Source: an uncultured bacterium
Lineage (GTDB): Bacteria; Cyanobacteriota; Vampirovibrionia; Gastranaerophilales; Gastranaerophilaceae
Assembly: GCA_948684385.1 (NCBI GenBank)
Contig: CAPQCU010000002.1
Location: forward strand, 124,001 to 188,000
DNA: 64,000 bases
Direction: 5' to 3'
Position 1 is the stretch's first letter. The number at the start of each line of letters is the position of its first letter. This document shows, one piece after another, positions 31,697 to 39,470 of the stretch. The notes under the pieces are model-generated. The model did no database searches and was not told where the DNA came from. It saw only the letters and a list, made by a program, of their open reading frames with translations. The translations under genes and the position numbers were made by a program.

Positions 31697-32395
31697 ATGC
31701 AAATCAATGGCGGTGTAAGATTTTGTGAACCGGGTATGAGAGCTTCTATTAGAGCAATGCATGTCCAGAGCGAAATCTTAGGAATGATTAACGAAAATGT
31801 AGCAGGGTTCGACAAAGTCGGATACCAGAGAAAAGAACCTGTCGTATCTGCTTTCACTGAATACATCGGCATCCACGGGCTTTCAAGCACCGTAGATGAT
31901 CAGGTAGGGCGTATCATGGTTTCAAGAAACCCGCTTGATATTTCAATGGCAAACAAAGGTTATTTCCAAGTCCAAACTCCGCAAGGCGTTCAGCTTACAA
32001 GAGACGGAAGATTTAAGCTGGATAAAGATGGAAACCTCCTAAACCTTGAAGATTGCAAAGTTTTATCAGATGCAGGCATGCCGATTAAACTACCGGTTGT
32101 TCCGGATAACCCCGCTCAGGTAATCGTTAACTCAAAAGGTAAGATAAGCGTTTTTGATAAAAACACTAACCAGCTCGTTGATGCAGGATATCTGGGAATT
32201 GTTGATACAAACGGCATGGCAGTATTAAATCCCGATGTAAAACAGGGTTATAATGAGTATTCAAACGTGACAATCCAGAACGAATTTCTTGCAGTAAAAC
32301 CGGTTGTAAGAAACTTCGAAGCTAACCGTCAAATATTCTTAATTGAGAGCACCAACTTACAAAAAGTTATAAGCCAATTAGGAAGCGCAAACTAG
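31697..32395 (+). CDS. Flagellar basal-body rod protein, FlgF/FlgG family
   Basis: 232 residues, slightly shorter than typical FlgG (about 260). N-terminal helix (GMRASIRAMHVQSEILGMINENVAGFDKVGYQRKEPVV), then RIMVSRNPLDISMANKGYFQVQTPQGVQLTRDGRFKLDKDGNLLN, which matches the FlgE/F/G family core, and the C-terminal rod helix (VKPVVRNFEANRQIFLIESTNLQKVISQLGS). It forms part of the proximal or distal rod; F or G cannot be assigned by eye. First gene of a four-gene rod group behind a sigma-28-like promoter. Confidence 0.9.
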   Translation: MQINGGVRFCEPGMRASIRAMHVQSEILGMINENVAGFDKVGYQRKEPVVSAFTEYIGIHGLSSTVDDQVGRIMVSRNPLDISMANKGYFQVQTPQGVQLTRDGRFKLDKDGNLLNLEDCKVLSDAGMPIKLPVVPDNPAQVIVNSKGKISVFDKNTNQLVDAGYLGIVDTNGMAVLNPDVKQGYNEYSNVTIQNEFLAVKPVVRNFEANRQIFLIESTNLQKVISQLGSAN

Positions 32396-32408
32396 GAGGG
32401 CGTAAATA

Positions 32409-33122
32409 ATGTATAACATGCAGGCAGTAGTAAGAAAAAGTATAAACAACGCAACTATGCAGTTTGAAAAACTCGGCTATGTTGCAAATAACCTTGCAAA
32501 CTATAATACAGCAGCTTACAAAACAAATCGTTTTGAACAAATTCTGCGTGAAGACGGTTATGTTGACGGCGCAATCAGAACCAACGTCCTTAAAGGTTCT
32601 ATCCGGGTAAGCAAAAACCCTTACGACGTTGCAATTGACGGAGAAGGCTATATTCCGGTTGTCTCTGAAGACGGAGAAGTTCAATACACCAGAGACGGTT
32701 CATTCAAAAGAGGTGTAAACGGTTACTTAATGACTGTTGATGACTGGATGGTCGGAGACGGAATAAAAATCCCTGCAAACTCTTACAAATTCGAAATCAA
32801 GCCAAACGGTGATGTTATAAACTACGACAACGCAGGTTCACTTCCTGAAAAAATCGGCACAATTCCAATCGTTCAATTCGAATGTCCGGAAGCTTTAGAG
32901 CAAGGCCATCACAACAAAATGGTTTACAACGACGAGTCAGGCGCTCCTAAAATTATTAAAGGTTTGGAAAGCGTAAGGCAATACGCAACAGAAGTTTCAA
33001 ATACAAATATTTACGACGAGCTTAATGATTTGATGAGGCTCAATACATCAATGATTGCAAGTATGAACCTTATGAAAGTTGCGGATGACATGTACAACAA
33101 AGCAATTAACATCCGCGAGTAG
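32409..33122 (+). CDS. Flagellar basal-body rod protein, FlgF/FlgG family (second copy)
   Basis: 237 residues. N-terminal MQFEKLGYVANNLANYNTAAYKTNRFEQIL is the rod/hook signature (NNLAN). The core has RVSKNPYDVAIDGEGYIPVVSEDGEVQYTRDGSFKRGVNGYLMT, and the C-terminus ends in VSNTNIYDELNDLMRLNTSMIASMNLMKVADDMYNKAINI. A more typical family member than the preceding gene. GGAGGGCG precedes the ATG, 13 nt after the preceding stop, so they share an operon. A structured repeat element follows the stop. Confidence 0.92.
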   Translation: MYNMQAVVRKSINNATMQFEKLGYVANNLANYNTAAYKTNRFEQILREDGYVDGAIRTNVLKGSIRVSKNPYDVAIDGEGYIPVVSEDGEVQYTRDGSFKRGVNGYLMTVDDWMVGDGIKIPANSYKFEIKPNGDVINYDNAGSLPEKIGTIPIVQFECPEALEQGHHNKMVYNDESGAPKIIKGLESVRQYATEVSNTNIYDELNDLMRLNTSMIASMNLMKVADDMYNKAINIRE

Positions 33123-33200
33123 TACTACGTACGTAGGAAAATGGTCGGGTGATATAAGCAAAATTACAAAATAAAATAATAACTCCAAATCACCCTCAGC
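33123..33200 (+). repeat. Intergenic repeat with CTACGTACGTAG end and 7-bp stem, copy 8
   Basis: CTACGTACGTAG (33125-33136) starts 2 nt after the stop. Arms GGGTGAT (33147-33153) and ATCACCC (33189-33195) enclose 35 nt, the same geometry as the copy at 1873 although the arms differ in sequence. Confidence 0.7.
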
Positions 33201-33239
33201 GTAAAACAACAAGTCTTATGTGAATTCAAGGAGAACAAA

Positions 33240-33587
33240 ATGTACACAAGTTTAGATTCAATGGGTAAAACAAATTTAATGCTTGACTTAATCTCTCAAA
33301 AGCAGAGAGCATTAGGTTCAAATATCGCAAACGTAGACACTCCGGGTTACGTAAGGCGCGATATAGATTTTTCTGCATACTTAGGAACGATGAACAGTCC
33401 TCTTGAAACTAAACTTTCTACAGAGCTCGGGCCTTCAGGAATTCTGGAAGAAAGACAGAGGCAGGAAATCGATATTGCAGAAGAGCTTACAGAGATGCAA
33501 AAAAACTCGCTGCTCTATTCAATGGCGACAAGAAGAATGTCAAATATAATTACTGAAATGAAAACAGTAATCAACGTAGGTAAATAA
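33240..33587 (+). CDS. flgB: Flagellar basal-body rod protein FlgB
   Basis: 115 residues, short but normal for FlgB. AAGGAGAAC before the ATG. N-terminal QRALGSNIANVDTPGYVRRDIDFSAYL is the FlgB signature; the C-terminus has DIAEELTEMQKNSLLYSMATRRMSNIITEMKTVINVGK, the rod helix. Proximal rod subunit exported by the flagellar type III apparatus. flgC follows after 43 nt. Confidence 0.95.
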   Translation: MYTSLDSMGKTNLMLDLISQKQRALGSNIANVDTPGYVRRDIDFSAYLGTMNSPLETKLSTELGPSGILEERQRQEIDIAEELTEMQKNSLLYSMATRRMSNIITEMKTVINVGK

Positions 33588-33630
33588 AACCGGTTAGAAT
33601 TATCACTACGGGTATAAAGAGGAAAACATC

Positions 33631-34074
33631 ATGAGCATAATAGAATCAATGAACATCGGCTCAAACGCCTTAAAGACACACGGTTTAAGATTAGACATCC
33701 ACGCAAAAAACATTGCGAACGTGGATACACCGAATTATGTAAGGCGCATTCCTGTTTTGAACGCTTCTGAAGACATGTCGTTTCACGGATTAATGAATGT
33801 TATGAAAAACGATGTTTTCGGAGTCGGCACACTTCCTTACCTTCAAGGCGGAGTTGTTTTTAACGGCTGCGTTGAAGACCCGACTGTAGGAGATAGAATT
33901 TACTCTCCGGGACACCCTGACGCTGACGCTAACGGATACATCAGAGCTTCAAACGTAAATGCAATGGTCGATATGGCAGACGCTATTATGGCACAAAGAG
34001 CTTACGAAGCCAACCTTGCACTGGTTAACATTTCAAAATCAATGGCGGCTAAAGCTGTTGAGATAGGTCGCTAG
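33631..34074 (+). CDS. flgC: Flagellar basal-body rod protein FlgC
   Basis: 147 residues. IGSNALKTHGLRLDIHAKNIANVDTPNYVRRIPVL at the N-terminus and SNVNAMVDMADAIMAQRAYEANLALVNISKSMAAKAVEIGR at the C-terminus are diagnostic. AGAGGAAA precedes the ATG. Usually fliE follows flgC; here a repeat copy and an opposite-strand gene follow instead, so fliE must be elsewhere. Confidence 0.95.
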   Translation: MSIIESMNIGSNALKTHGLRLDIHAKNIANVDTPNYVRRIPVLNASEDMSFHGLMNVMKNDVFGVGTLPYLQGGVVFNGCVEDPTVGDRIYSPGHPDADANGYIRASNVNAMVDMADAIMAQRAYEANLALVNISKSMAAKAVEIGR

Positions 34075-34120
34075 GGGGAGAAATATATTTGGGTAGTTTT
34101 GGAACTACAAGCCAATCAGT
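34074..34120 (+). repeat. Intergenic repeat copy 9
   Basis: GGGGGAGAAATATATTTGGG starts at the flgC stop (TAG shares its last G), followed by TTTTGGAACTACAAGCC. Confidence 0.65.
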
Positions 34121-34121
34121 C

Positions 34122-34397
34122 CTACTTCTTTCGCGCTGCCTTAATCTGTTTTGCCCGTTCAACAATTTTATCGTATTCAGGCTTTATAAGCTTCATTCCG
34201 TCAATATATTTTTTCGCTATATTTAACCCCATACAGGTCAAAGCTCCAAATATACACATAAACGGCACATCTTTTCTATGCGCATCTAATGCTGCAAGAG
34301 TAAAGCTTGCTCCTGCCGTAAACAAAGTTTCATTTCTTTTGGCTTTTGCTGCTCTATATAATCTATTTATTGAGTTTCCTTGTATTGCAACTTTCAT
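34122..34397 (-). CDS. Small hypothetical membrane-associated protein
   Basis: 91 residues. Two moderately hydrophobic helices (ETLFTAGASFTLAALDA and VPFMCIFGALTCMGLNIA) are followed by a charged helix with a very basic end (RAKQIKAARKK). CAGGAGGTATTGAA before the ATG is a strong Shine-Dalgarno. No family recognised. It lies alone between flgC and pheA, on the opposite strand to both. Confidence 0.7.
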   Translation of the reverse strand: MKVAIQGNSINRLYRAAKAKRNETLFTAGASFTLAALDAHRKDVPFMCIFGALTCMGLNIAKKYIDGMKLIKPEYDKIVERAKQIKAARKK

Positions 34398-34448
34398 TTC
34401 AATACCTCCTGACTATATAAAATTAAAACATAAATTTTTTTGCCGGTA

Positions 34449-34457
34449 TGCTATAAT
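34449..34457 (+). promoter_or_regulatory. Extended -10 promoter of pheA
   Basis: TGCTATAAT; expected transcript start near 34464, leaving a very short leader that carries GGAG (34471-34474) for the ATG at 34481. Confidence 0.55.
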
Positions 34458-34480
34458 TGTAAAAAAATATGGAGTTTATT

Positions 34481-35326
34481 ATGTTTGAAGATTTTAATGA
34501 AGTTATATGCCTTGGAATGGGCGGTTCGTACTCGGAAATTGCAAAAGATGAGCTATTTAAAGCTTATGATTTGTACCTGTATCAGCGCTCTCTCAACTCT
34601 ATAAAAGAATGTATTGATTATATCGATGAAAATAGTAATGCTATAGCTGTTCTGCCGGTTGAGACAACTTATAAAGGCATCATAAGAGAAACCATCGATA
34701 ACCTTATTCAAACAAAAAACCAGAATATCCAGATTTTAGCGGAAACAATTATTCCGGTAAATGACTGTATTCTTTCTAAAACAACAGAGTTTTACAGCAT
34801 CTCAGGCTTAATCGCAAACCCCAACGCATTAGCAAAAAGCAAAATTTTCGTCCGCGATGAAATGCCAAGACAATTAAATATTGTAGTCGCTGAAAGCATG
34901 GATGACTCAGCAAGGCTTTTAAACGGATACAACCTGACTTACTCTATAATCGGAACGCATAAAACAGCAGAAATTTATAATTTAAACATTTTAAAAGAGC
35001 ACATTGAAGACGATAAAAACAATAAACGTAGATTTATTGTAATCGGAGATGCTTCAACACATCCTACAGGAAAAGACAAAACAAGTATTGTTCTTTTCTT
35101 AAACGACAGAAAAGGTGCACTTCTTGATATTGTACAGATTTTTGTAAAATACAGCATAAATATAACCCAGATTAATTCCAAAATGATGAACAATAACGCT
35201 GAAGAACAAGCTGTATTTATTGACTTTGACGGTCATAAAGAAGACGAAATCATAAGACAGCTTCTAAACGATTTAGAGCCTTACGCGCACAGCGTAAGAG
35301 TTATCGGCTCTTACACCAGGTATTAA
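34481..35326 (+). CDS. pheA: Prephenate dehydratase with ACT domain
   Basis: 281 residues from ATG 34481 (GGAG 6 nt upstream; the in-frame ATG at 34469 is the alternative). Residues about 1-175 are the dehydratase part: LGMGGSYSEIAKDELF in place of the usual GPxGTFS, AVLPVETTYKGIIRETIDNL for the N-S-xxG region, and RRFIVIG before the linker. An ACT regulatory domain follows from about 185 (KTSIVLFLNDRKGALLDIVQIFVKYSINITQINSK). It makes phenylpyruvate for Phe synthesis. The usual motifs are somewhat diverged, so activity is likely but not certain. Confidence 0.83.
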   Translation: MFEDFNEVICLGMGGSYSEIAKDELFKAYDLYLYQRSLNSIKECIDYIDENSNAIAVLPVETTYKGIIRETIDNLIQTKNQNIQILAETIIPVNDCILSKTTEFYSISGLIANPNALAKSKIFVRDEMPRQLNIVVAESMDDSARLLNGYNLTYSIIGTHKTAEIYNLNILKEHIEDDKNNKRRFIVIGDASTHPTGKDKTSIVLFLNDRKGALLDIVQIFVKYSINITQINSKMMNNNAEEQAVFIDFDGHKEDEIIRQLLNDLEPYAHSVRVIGSYTRY

Positions 35327-35398
35327 TGTTGCATCAACAACATGTTGCTTTTGCAACACTAATGTGGTACATTATTTCTATACAAAAATAGGAATATT

Positions 35399-36952
35399 GT
35401 GATGGCTGAAACTATAGAAGAGAAACCGATTAACCCGTGGCTTGCCTGCCTTCCTACTATGGCATCCGCGTTTATGTTTGTACTGGATGAAACAATTGCT
35501 AACGTTGCGCTTCCGCACATGGCAGGAAGCTTCTCCGTAAGCCGCGAAGAGTCAATGTGGATTTTAACTTTCTATTTGATTGCAAGCGGTATTGTAATCC
35601 CGATGGTAGGCTGGTTTAGTAAAGTTATGGGGCGTAAAAACTTCTTTATGTTCAGCATAATTCTTTTTACGGTTGCATCTGCTCTCTGCGGGCTTTCTAA
35701 AAACTTAGAATCAATGGTTCTGGCAAGAATTCTGCAAGGTATAGGAGGCGGAGGCTTACTTCCGATTTCTCAGGCAATATTATTAGAAAATTTCAAACCT
35801 GCAGAACGCGGTAAAGCAATGGCTATGTTCGGTTTAGTAATCGTTATTGCTCCAATCATAGGGCCGGTTTTAGGAGGGTGGATTACAGAAAACTGGTCGT
35901 GGCCGTTTATTTATTTTATTAACCTTCCGATAGGTGTAATTGCCCTCGGACTTTCAAAAAAATTCATATACGACCCGCCTTATGCACAGAAACAAAAAGG
36001 TGTAAAAACTGATGCTTTTGGCTTTTTCATGCTCTCAGTCTGGCTTTTAACTCTTCAAATAGTTTTAGATAAAGGTAATAATGCAGACTGGTTTAACGCG
36101 CCATGGATTTGCTGGCTCTCAGCTCTTTCCTGCATAACAGGGATTGCGTTTTTAATTTCCCAATTACGGAACAAAGAAGCTCTTGTAGACTTAAGTGTGT
36201 TCAAAGATAAAAACTTCCTTATCGGTACGCTTGTTCAAATTGTAATGCAGGCAGTACTTCTTGCTTCGTTGGCAATTCTGCCTCAGTTCTTACAGTCTCT
36301 GATGGGTTATGACGCTTATAAGAGCGGACTTTCTATGATGCCAAGAGGCTTAGGAGCATTGCTTGCAATGGTGCTTTGCGGAACACTTGCGAATTTGGTT
36401 GACAACAGAATTCTTGTAATGATAGGCTTAGGCTGTATCGCAGGAGGTAGCTGGATGTTAGGAGGTCTTAACCTGCAAATATCTACTATGAATATTGCAA
36501 TTCCAAACTTTTTGTTTGGTGTCGGACTCGGGCTTGCAATGATTCCAATCATTACGCTCTCAGTTGCAACAATCAGAAACGACCAGATGACAAACGCCAG
36601 CGGGCTTCAAAACCTGCTTAAAAACATCGGTGGTGCGTTTGGTACATCTATCGTAGCTACTTTACTCTCAAGAGGAGCGCAAAAACACCAGTTTATGTTA
36701 ATTCAGCACTTAACTGATACTGCACAAACTTATACCGAACGCGTTCAGACTTACGCAAGCGCATTTATGTCAACTGTTGACCCGCACACAGCAACGTATA
36801 TGGGACAGCATACCGCATATCAGCTTTTGATGCAGCAGGCAAACCTCGCATCGTTTATTGATGCGTTCAGGATTTTTGCGGTTGCGAGTGTTGTGATTAT
36901 TCCGCTAATACTACTGCTCAAAAACTTGAAGAAAGAAGAAGCAAATGAATAA
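35399..36952 (+). CDS. DHA2-family MFS drug-efflux transporter (EmrB/QacA-like)
   Basis: 517 residues with about 14 membrane segments. The DHA2 motifs are visible: LDETIANVALPHMAGSF, the motif A region GWFSKVMGRKNFFMFS, RILQGIGGGGLLPISQAILLENF, and motif C GLVIVIAPIIGPVLGGWITENWSWPFIYFINLPIG. Drug/proton antiport is expected; no HlyD-type adaptor is nearby. GTG at 35399 and ATG at 35402 are both possible, behind TAGGA. A TTGCTT-N17-TACATT promoter precedes it. The end overlaps the next gene by 8 bases. Confidence 0.93.
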   Translation: MMAETIEEKPINPWLACLPTMASAFMFVLDETIANVALPHMAGSFSVSREESMWILTFYLIASGIVIPMVGWFSKVMGRKNFFMFSIILFTVASALCGLSKNLESMVLARILQGIGGGGLLPISQAILLENFKPAERGKAMAMFGLVIVIAPIIGPVLGGWITENWSWPFIYFINLPIGVIALGLSKKFIYDPPYAQKQKGVKTDAFGFFMLSVWLLTLQIVLDKGNNADWFNAPWICWLSALSCITGIAFLISQLRNKEALVDLSVFKDKNFLIGTLVQIVMQAVLLASLAILPQFLQSLMGYDAYKSGLSMMPRGLGALLAMVLCGTLANLVDNRILVMIGLGCIAGGSWMLGGLNLQISTMNIAIPNFLFGVGLGLAMIPIITLSVATIRNDQMTNASGLQNLLKNIGGAFGTSIVATLLSRGAQKHQFMLIQHLTDTAQTYTERVQTYASAFMSTVDPHTATYMGQHTAYQLLMQQANLASFIDAFRIFAVASVVIIPLILLLKNLKKEEANE

Positions 36953-37604
36953 AATTATAATTGCATTAGCATTATTACTAATATCCTCTCCTGTTTTTGC
37001 AGAATCTATGCAGCATAGAATTGATTCAATCGGGTTTTGTATTCTTAATGCAAACAAAATCAATAAAAGAATTATTTTTACTTACTCAGAACCTACAAAA
37101 AAACAATTTATTCCAAAAGAAGTTACAAAGCGTGAAATAATTATTTATGGTGATACTGTTCAATATGCCGAGACTGATGATGAAGTAGCTGCAATGCTTT
37201 CTCAAAAAATATCCAACGCAGAAAAATCTTATGACGGACAAGGGAGAGGTACAATCGGAACGCTGCAGGTATTAATATCTCCAAAGAAATATGAAATGGT
37301 AGGAGACAAAAGAGCAGTTGATTATATGGTGCATGCCGGTTACAACCCGCTAGGATTAATAACTTTTATTAACAAAAGTTGTCCGCAAAAGAAATATGAT
37401 TTAATCTCAAAACACACTCTGACTTCAAAAAGGCTTGGAGAAGTTTATGAATACATTTTGACAAAATATCCGTACTTCCTGCAAAACAATACATACATTG
37501 ATAATATTTATTATCAAAACTTTTTACTTAACTCAATAGAAAACAGGAAACGACTAGAAGCAAAAATAAATAATAACAGCTTTGAAAAGGTAAAGTATGA
37601 ATAA
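36945..37604 (+). CDS. Secreted degenerate M48-like protein lacking the zinc motif
   Basis: 219 residues with a signal peptide (MNKIIIALALLLISSPVFAES). GDTVQYAETDDEVAAMLSQKISNAEKS matches the region around the M48 active site, but the HExxH is replaced by SQKISN. GDKRAVDYMVHAGYNPLGLITFINK aligns with the downstream ExxAD...AGYDP part. It therefore looks like an inactive paralogue of M48 proteases such as the one at 29915-31156. It overlaps the MFS gene before it and the next gene after it by 8 bases each, indicating one operon. Confidence 0.7.
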   Translation: MNKIIIALALLLISSPVFAESMQHRIDSIGFCILNANKINKRIIFTYSEPTKKQFIPKEVTKREIIIYGDTVQYAETDDEVAAMLSQKISNAEKSYDGQGRGTIGTLQVLISPKKYEMVGDKRAVDYMVHAGYNPLGLITFINKSCPQKKYDLISKHTLTSKRLGEVYEYILTKYPYFLQNNTYIDNIYYQNFLLNSIENRKRLEAKINNNSFEKVKYE

Positions 37605-38160
37605 ATTACTACTAAGTTTTATTTTTTGTTTTTTAAGCGTCTCCTGCGCGTACACTCAGGATTTTCTTGCCGACCGGTACACTGCCGGAAAAACTTTTGA
37701 AAAGCCGGAAGTCTTAAGAGAATACGATTTTACAAGCACTGACTCTGTCCCTATAAAGTTAAGTACTTTAGAAACACTCTCGACCAGAGATAAGACTCTG
37801 CATGATGCGCAGGAAATTCAACTGGTTGTAACTTCTGACGCTTATTATAAAGACAGGCTGATTGTAAAAAAAGGAGATGCCGTTTCTGCAAAAATAGAAA
37901 CCGTCATTCCAAGCGGAATGAACGGTATTCCTTATTATATCTATATTGGAGAGTTCAAATTCAAAAATTTGGACTCATCTAAGCTGCTTTGCCATTACAG
38001 TAAAGGCGGTGTAAACCGGATGTACTGGGTGCTTCCTCTCAAATGGGCTCTTACATTCCTTCCTCCAACCGGTTCTCTTACAAACTTTATCAAAGGAGGA
38101 CACGCAAGAATTACACCAAAAGACACTATCACCGTGCATTATTTCCCAAATTGGAAATAA
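37597..38160 (+). CDS. Secreted hypothetical protein
   Basis: 187 residues with a signal peptide (MNKLLLSFIFCFLSVSCAYTQDF); the Cys at 17 and the SVSCA context would also fit a lipoprotein. The rest is beta-strand-like (RLIVKKGDAVSAKIETVIPSGMNGIPYYIYIGEFKFKNL) and resembles YcfL-style small domains, but no family is clear. It overlaps the degenerate M48 gene by 8 bases and ends directly against the stop of the convergent minE gene with no spacer. Confidence 0.75.
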   Translation: MNKLLLSFIFCFLSVSCAYTQDFLADRYTAGKTFEKPEVLREYDFTSTDSVPIKLSTLETLSTRDKTLHDAQEIQLVVTSDAYYKDRLIVKKGDAVSAKIETVIPSGMNGIPYYIYIGEFKFKNLDSSKLLCHYSKGGVNRMYWVLPLKWALTFLPPTGSLTNFIKGGHARITPKDTITVHYFPNWK

Positions 38161-38655
38161 CTAAGCTTCGCTCTGGCATTCTTCCTTAACTTCTTCGTCT
38201 TTTTTAGAAGCTGCCATTTCTTCAGGAGTGGTTACGGTTTGAACTTCATTATCAGTTTCATCCGCAGCTTCGTCTTCTGACCCGCTTTGTTCGTCCACTT
38301 CTTCTTCAGTACCTTCATTTACCCCTGCCTCTTCATTTACCCCTGCTAAAGCGGCTTCGATTTCTTCTTCATCTTTAGCTCTGATTACAGGGATTGAAAG
38401 CATCAACGCAACCTGATCACCTTCCTGTTGAAAATCAAGTTCAAGCAGCTCTTTATCAAGCTCAACATAGCGTGAAAGCAAATCAATCAATTCACCTCTC
38501 ATCTGTTCAAGGATTTTCGGAGTCAGGTTGGTTCTATCCTGCATTAAGACAAGTTTTAATCTGCTTGCAGCAACTGATTTGGAAGCATCACCCTGTTCTT
38601 CTTGCGGGCGGAAGAACCTAGCCACTGTATTGTATATATCGGAGAAAAGCCCCAT
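38161..38655 (-). CDS. minE: Cell division topological specificity factor MinE, with acidic tail
   Basis: 164 residues against about 85-110 usual. Residues 1-100 fit MinE: membrane-binding N-terminus (MGLFSDIYNTVARFF), then SRLKLVLMQDRTNLTPKILEQMRGELIDLLSRYVELDKELLELDFQQEGDQVALMLSIPV. The last 60 residues are a Glu/Asp-rich extension with the tandem sequence AGVNEE/AGVNEG. MinE stimulates MinD ATPase and positions the Min system. Third gene of the minCDE operon; 2 bases separate it from minD. Confidence 0.93.
   Translation of the reverse strand: MGLFSDIYNTVARFFRPQEEQGDASKSVAASRLKLVLMQDRTNLTPKILEQMRGELIDLLSRYVELDKELLELDFQQEGDQVALMLSIPVIRAKDEEEIEAALAGVNEEAGVNEGTEEEVDEQSGSEDEAADETDNEVQTVTTPEEMAASKKDEEVKEECQSEA
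38314..38346 (-). repeat. Two tandem GCAGGGGTAAATGAA units inside minE
   Basis: 15-bp direct repeat with 18-bp period (38314-38328, 38332-38346), encoding AGVNE twice. The GGGGTAAATGAA core equals the start of the intergenic repeat family. Confidence 0.75.
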
Positions 38656-38657
38656 TT

Positions 38658-39470
38658 CTACACCTTCGCTTTCAATTTTGCAAACGCATTTTTAATTTTT
38701 GCCATAAATCCTTTTGGCTCATCCAAATCCAAAAACGGAACTTCTTCGCCTAAAATTCTCTGCGCTACATTTCTGTATGCTTTACCTGCAAGAGCAGCAT
38801 CATCATTTACGATAGGCTCGCCTTTGTTTGTAGAAGTAATAATGCCTGTATCCTCAGGGATTATACCAACAAGAGGGCAGGAAAGAATTTCTACAACATC
38901 ATCGACACTCATCATTTCATTAGATTTAATCAAGCTTGGTCTAACTCTGTTCAAGAGAAGTTTGTAGCTTGTAATTTCTTCTTTGGCTTCTAAAAGTCCG
39001 ATAATTCTATCTGCGTCTCTGATTGCAGACATTTCAGGAGTTGTAACAACGATTGCTTCAGAAGCACCCGCAACAGCGTTCTGGAAGCCTTGTTCAATAC
39101 CTGCCGGGCAGTCAACAAGAACAAAATCATTTTCTTCTTTCAGAGTATCGCAGATACCTTTAAGTTGTTCAGCGTTAACTGCAGTTTTGTCACGGGTTTG
39201 AGCAGCAGCCAGAAGAGAAAGATTCGGGTTCTTTTTATCTTTAACTAATGCCTGTTTCAATTTGCAGCGTTCTTCAATAACATCAACAATCGTATAAACA
39301 ATTCTATTTTCAAGTCCCAAAAGCAAATCGAGGTTTCTCAAGCCTAAATCTGTATCAATAAGAACTACTTTATAACCTGCTTTTGCAAGCGCTGTGCCGA
39401 TGTTCGCACTTGTAGTTGTTTTTCCTACTCCGCCTTTTCCAGACGTGATTACTATTACTCGACCAGTCAT
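38658..39470 (-). CDS. minD: Septum site-determining ATPase MinD
   Basis: 270 residues, normal length. Deviant Walker A near the start (ITSGKGGVGKTTTSANIGTALAKAGYKVVLIDTDLGLRNLDLLLG), FVLVDCPAGIEQGF, and a C-terminal amphipathic membrane helix (GFMAKIKNAFAKL). It recruits MinC to the membrane and oscillates or forms gradients with MinE. The start overlaps the minC stop by one base. Confidence 0.97.
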   Translation of the reverse strand: MTGRVIVITSGKGGVGKTTTSANIGTALAKAGYKVVLIDTDLGLRNLDLLLGLENRIVYTIVDVIEERCKLKQALVKDKKNPNLSLLAAAQTRDKTAVNAEQLKGICDTLKEENDFVLVDCPAGIEQGFQNAVAGASEAIVVTTPEMSAIRDADRIIGLLEAKEEITSYKLLLNRVRPSLIKSNEMMSVDDVVEILSCPLVGIIPEDTGIITSTNKGEPIVNDDAALAGKAYRNVAQRILGEEVPFLDLDEPKGFMAKIKNAFAKLKAKV

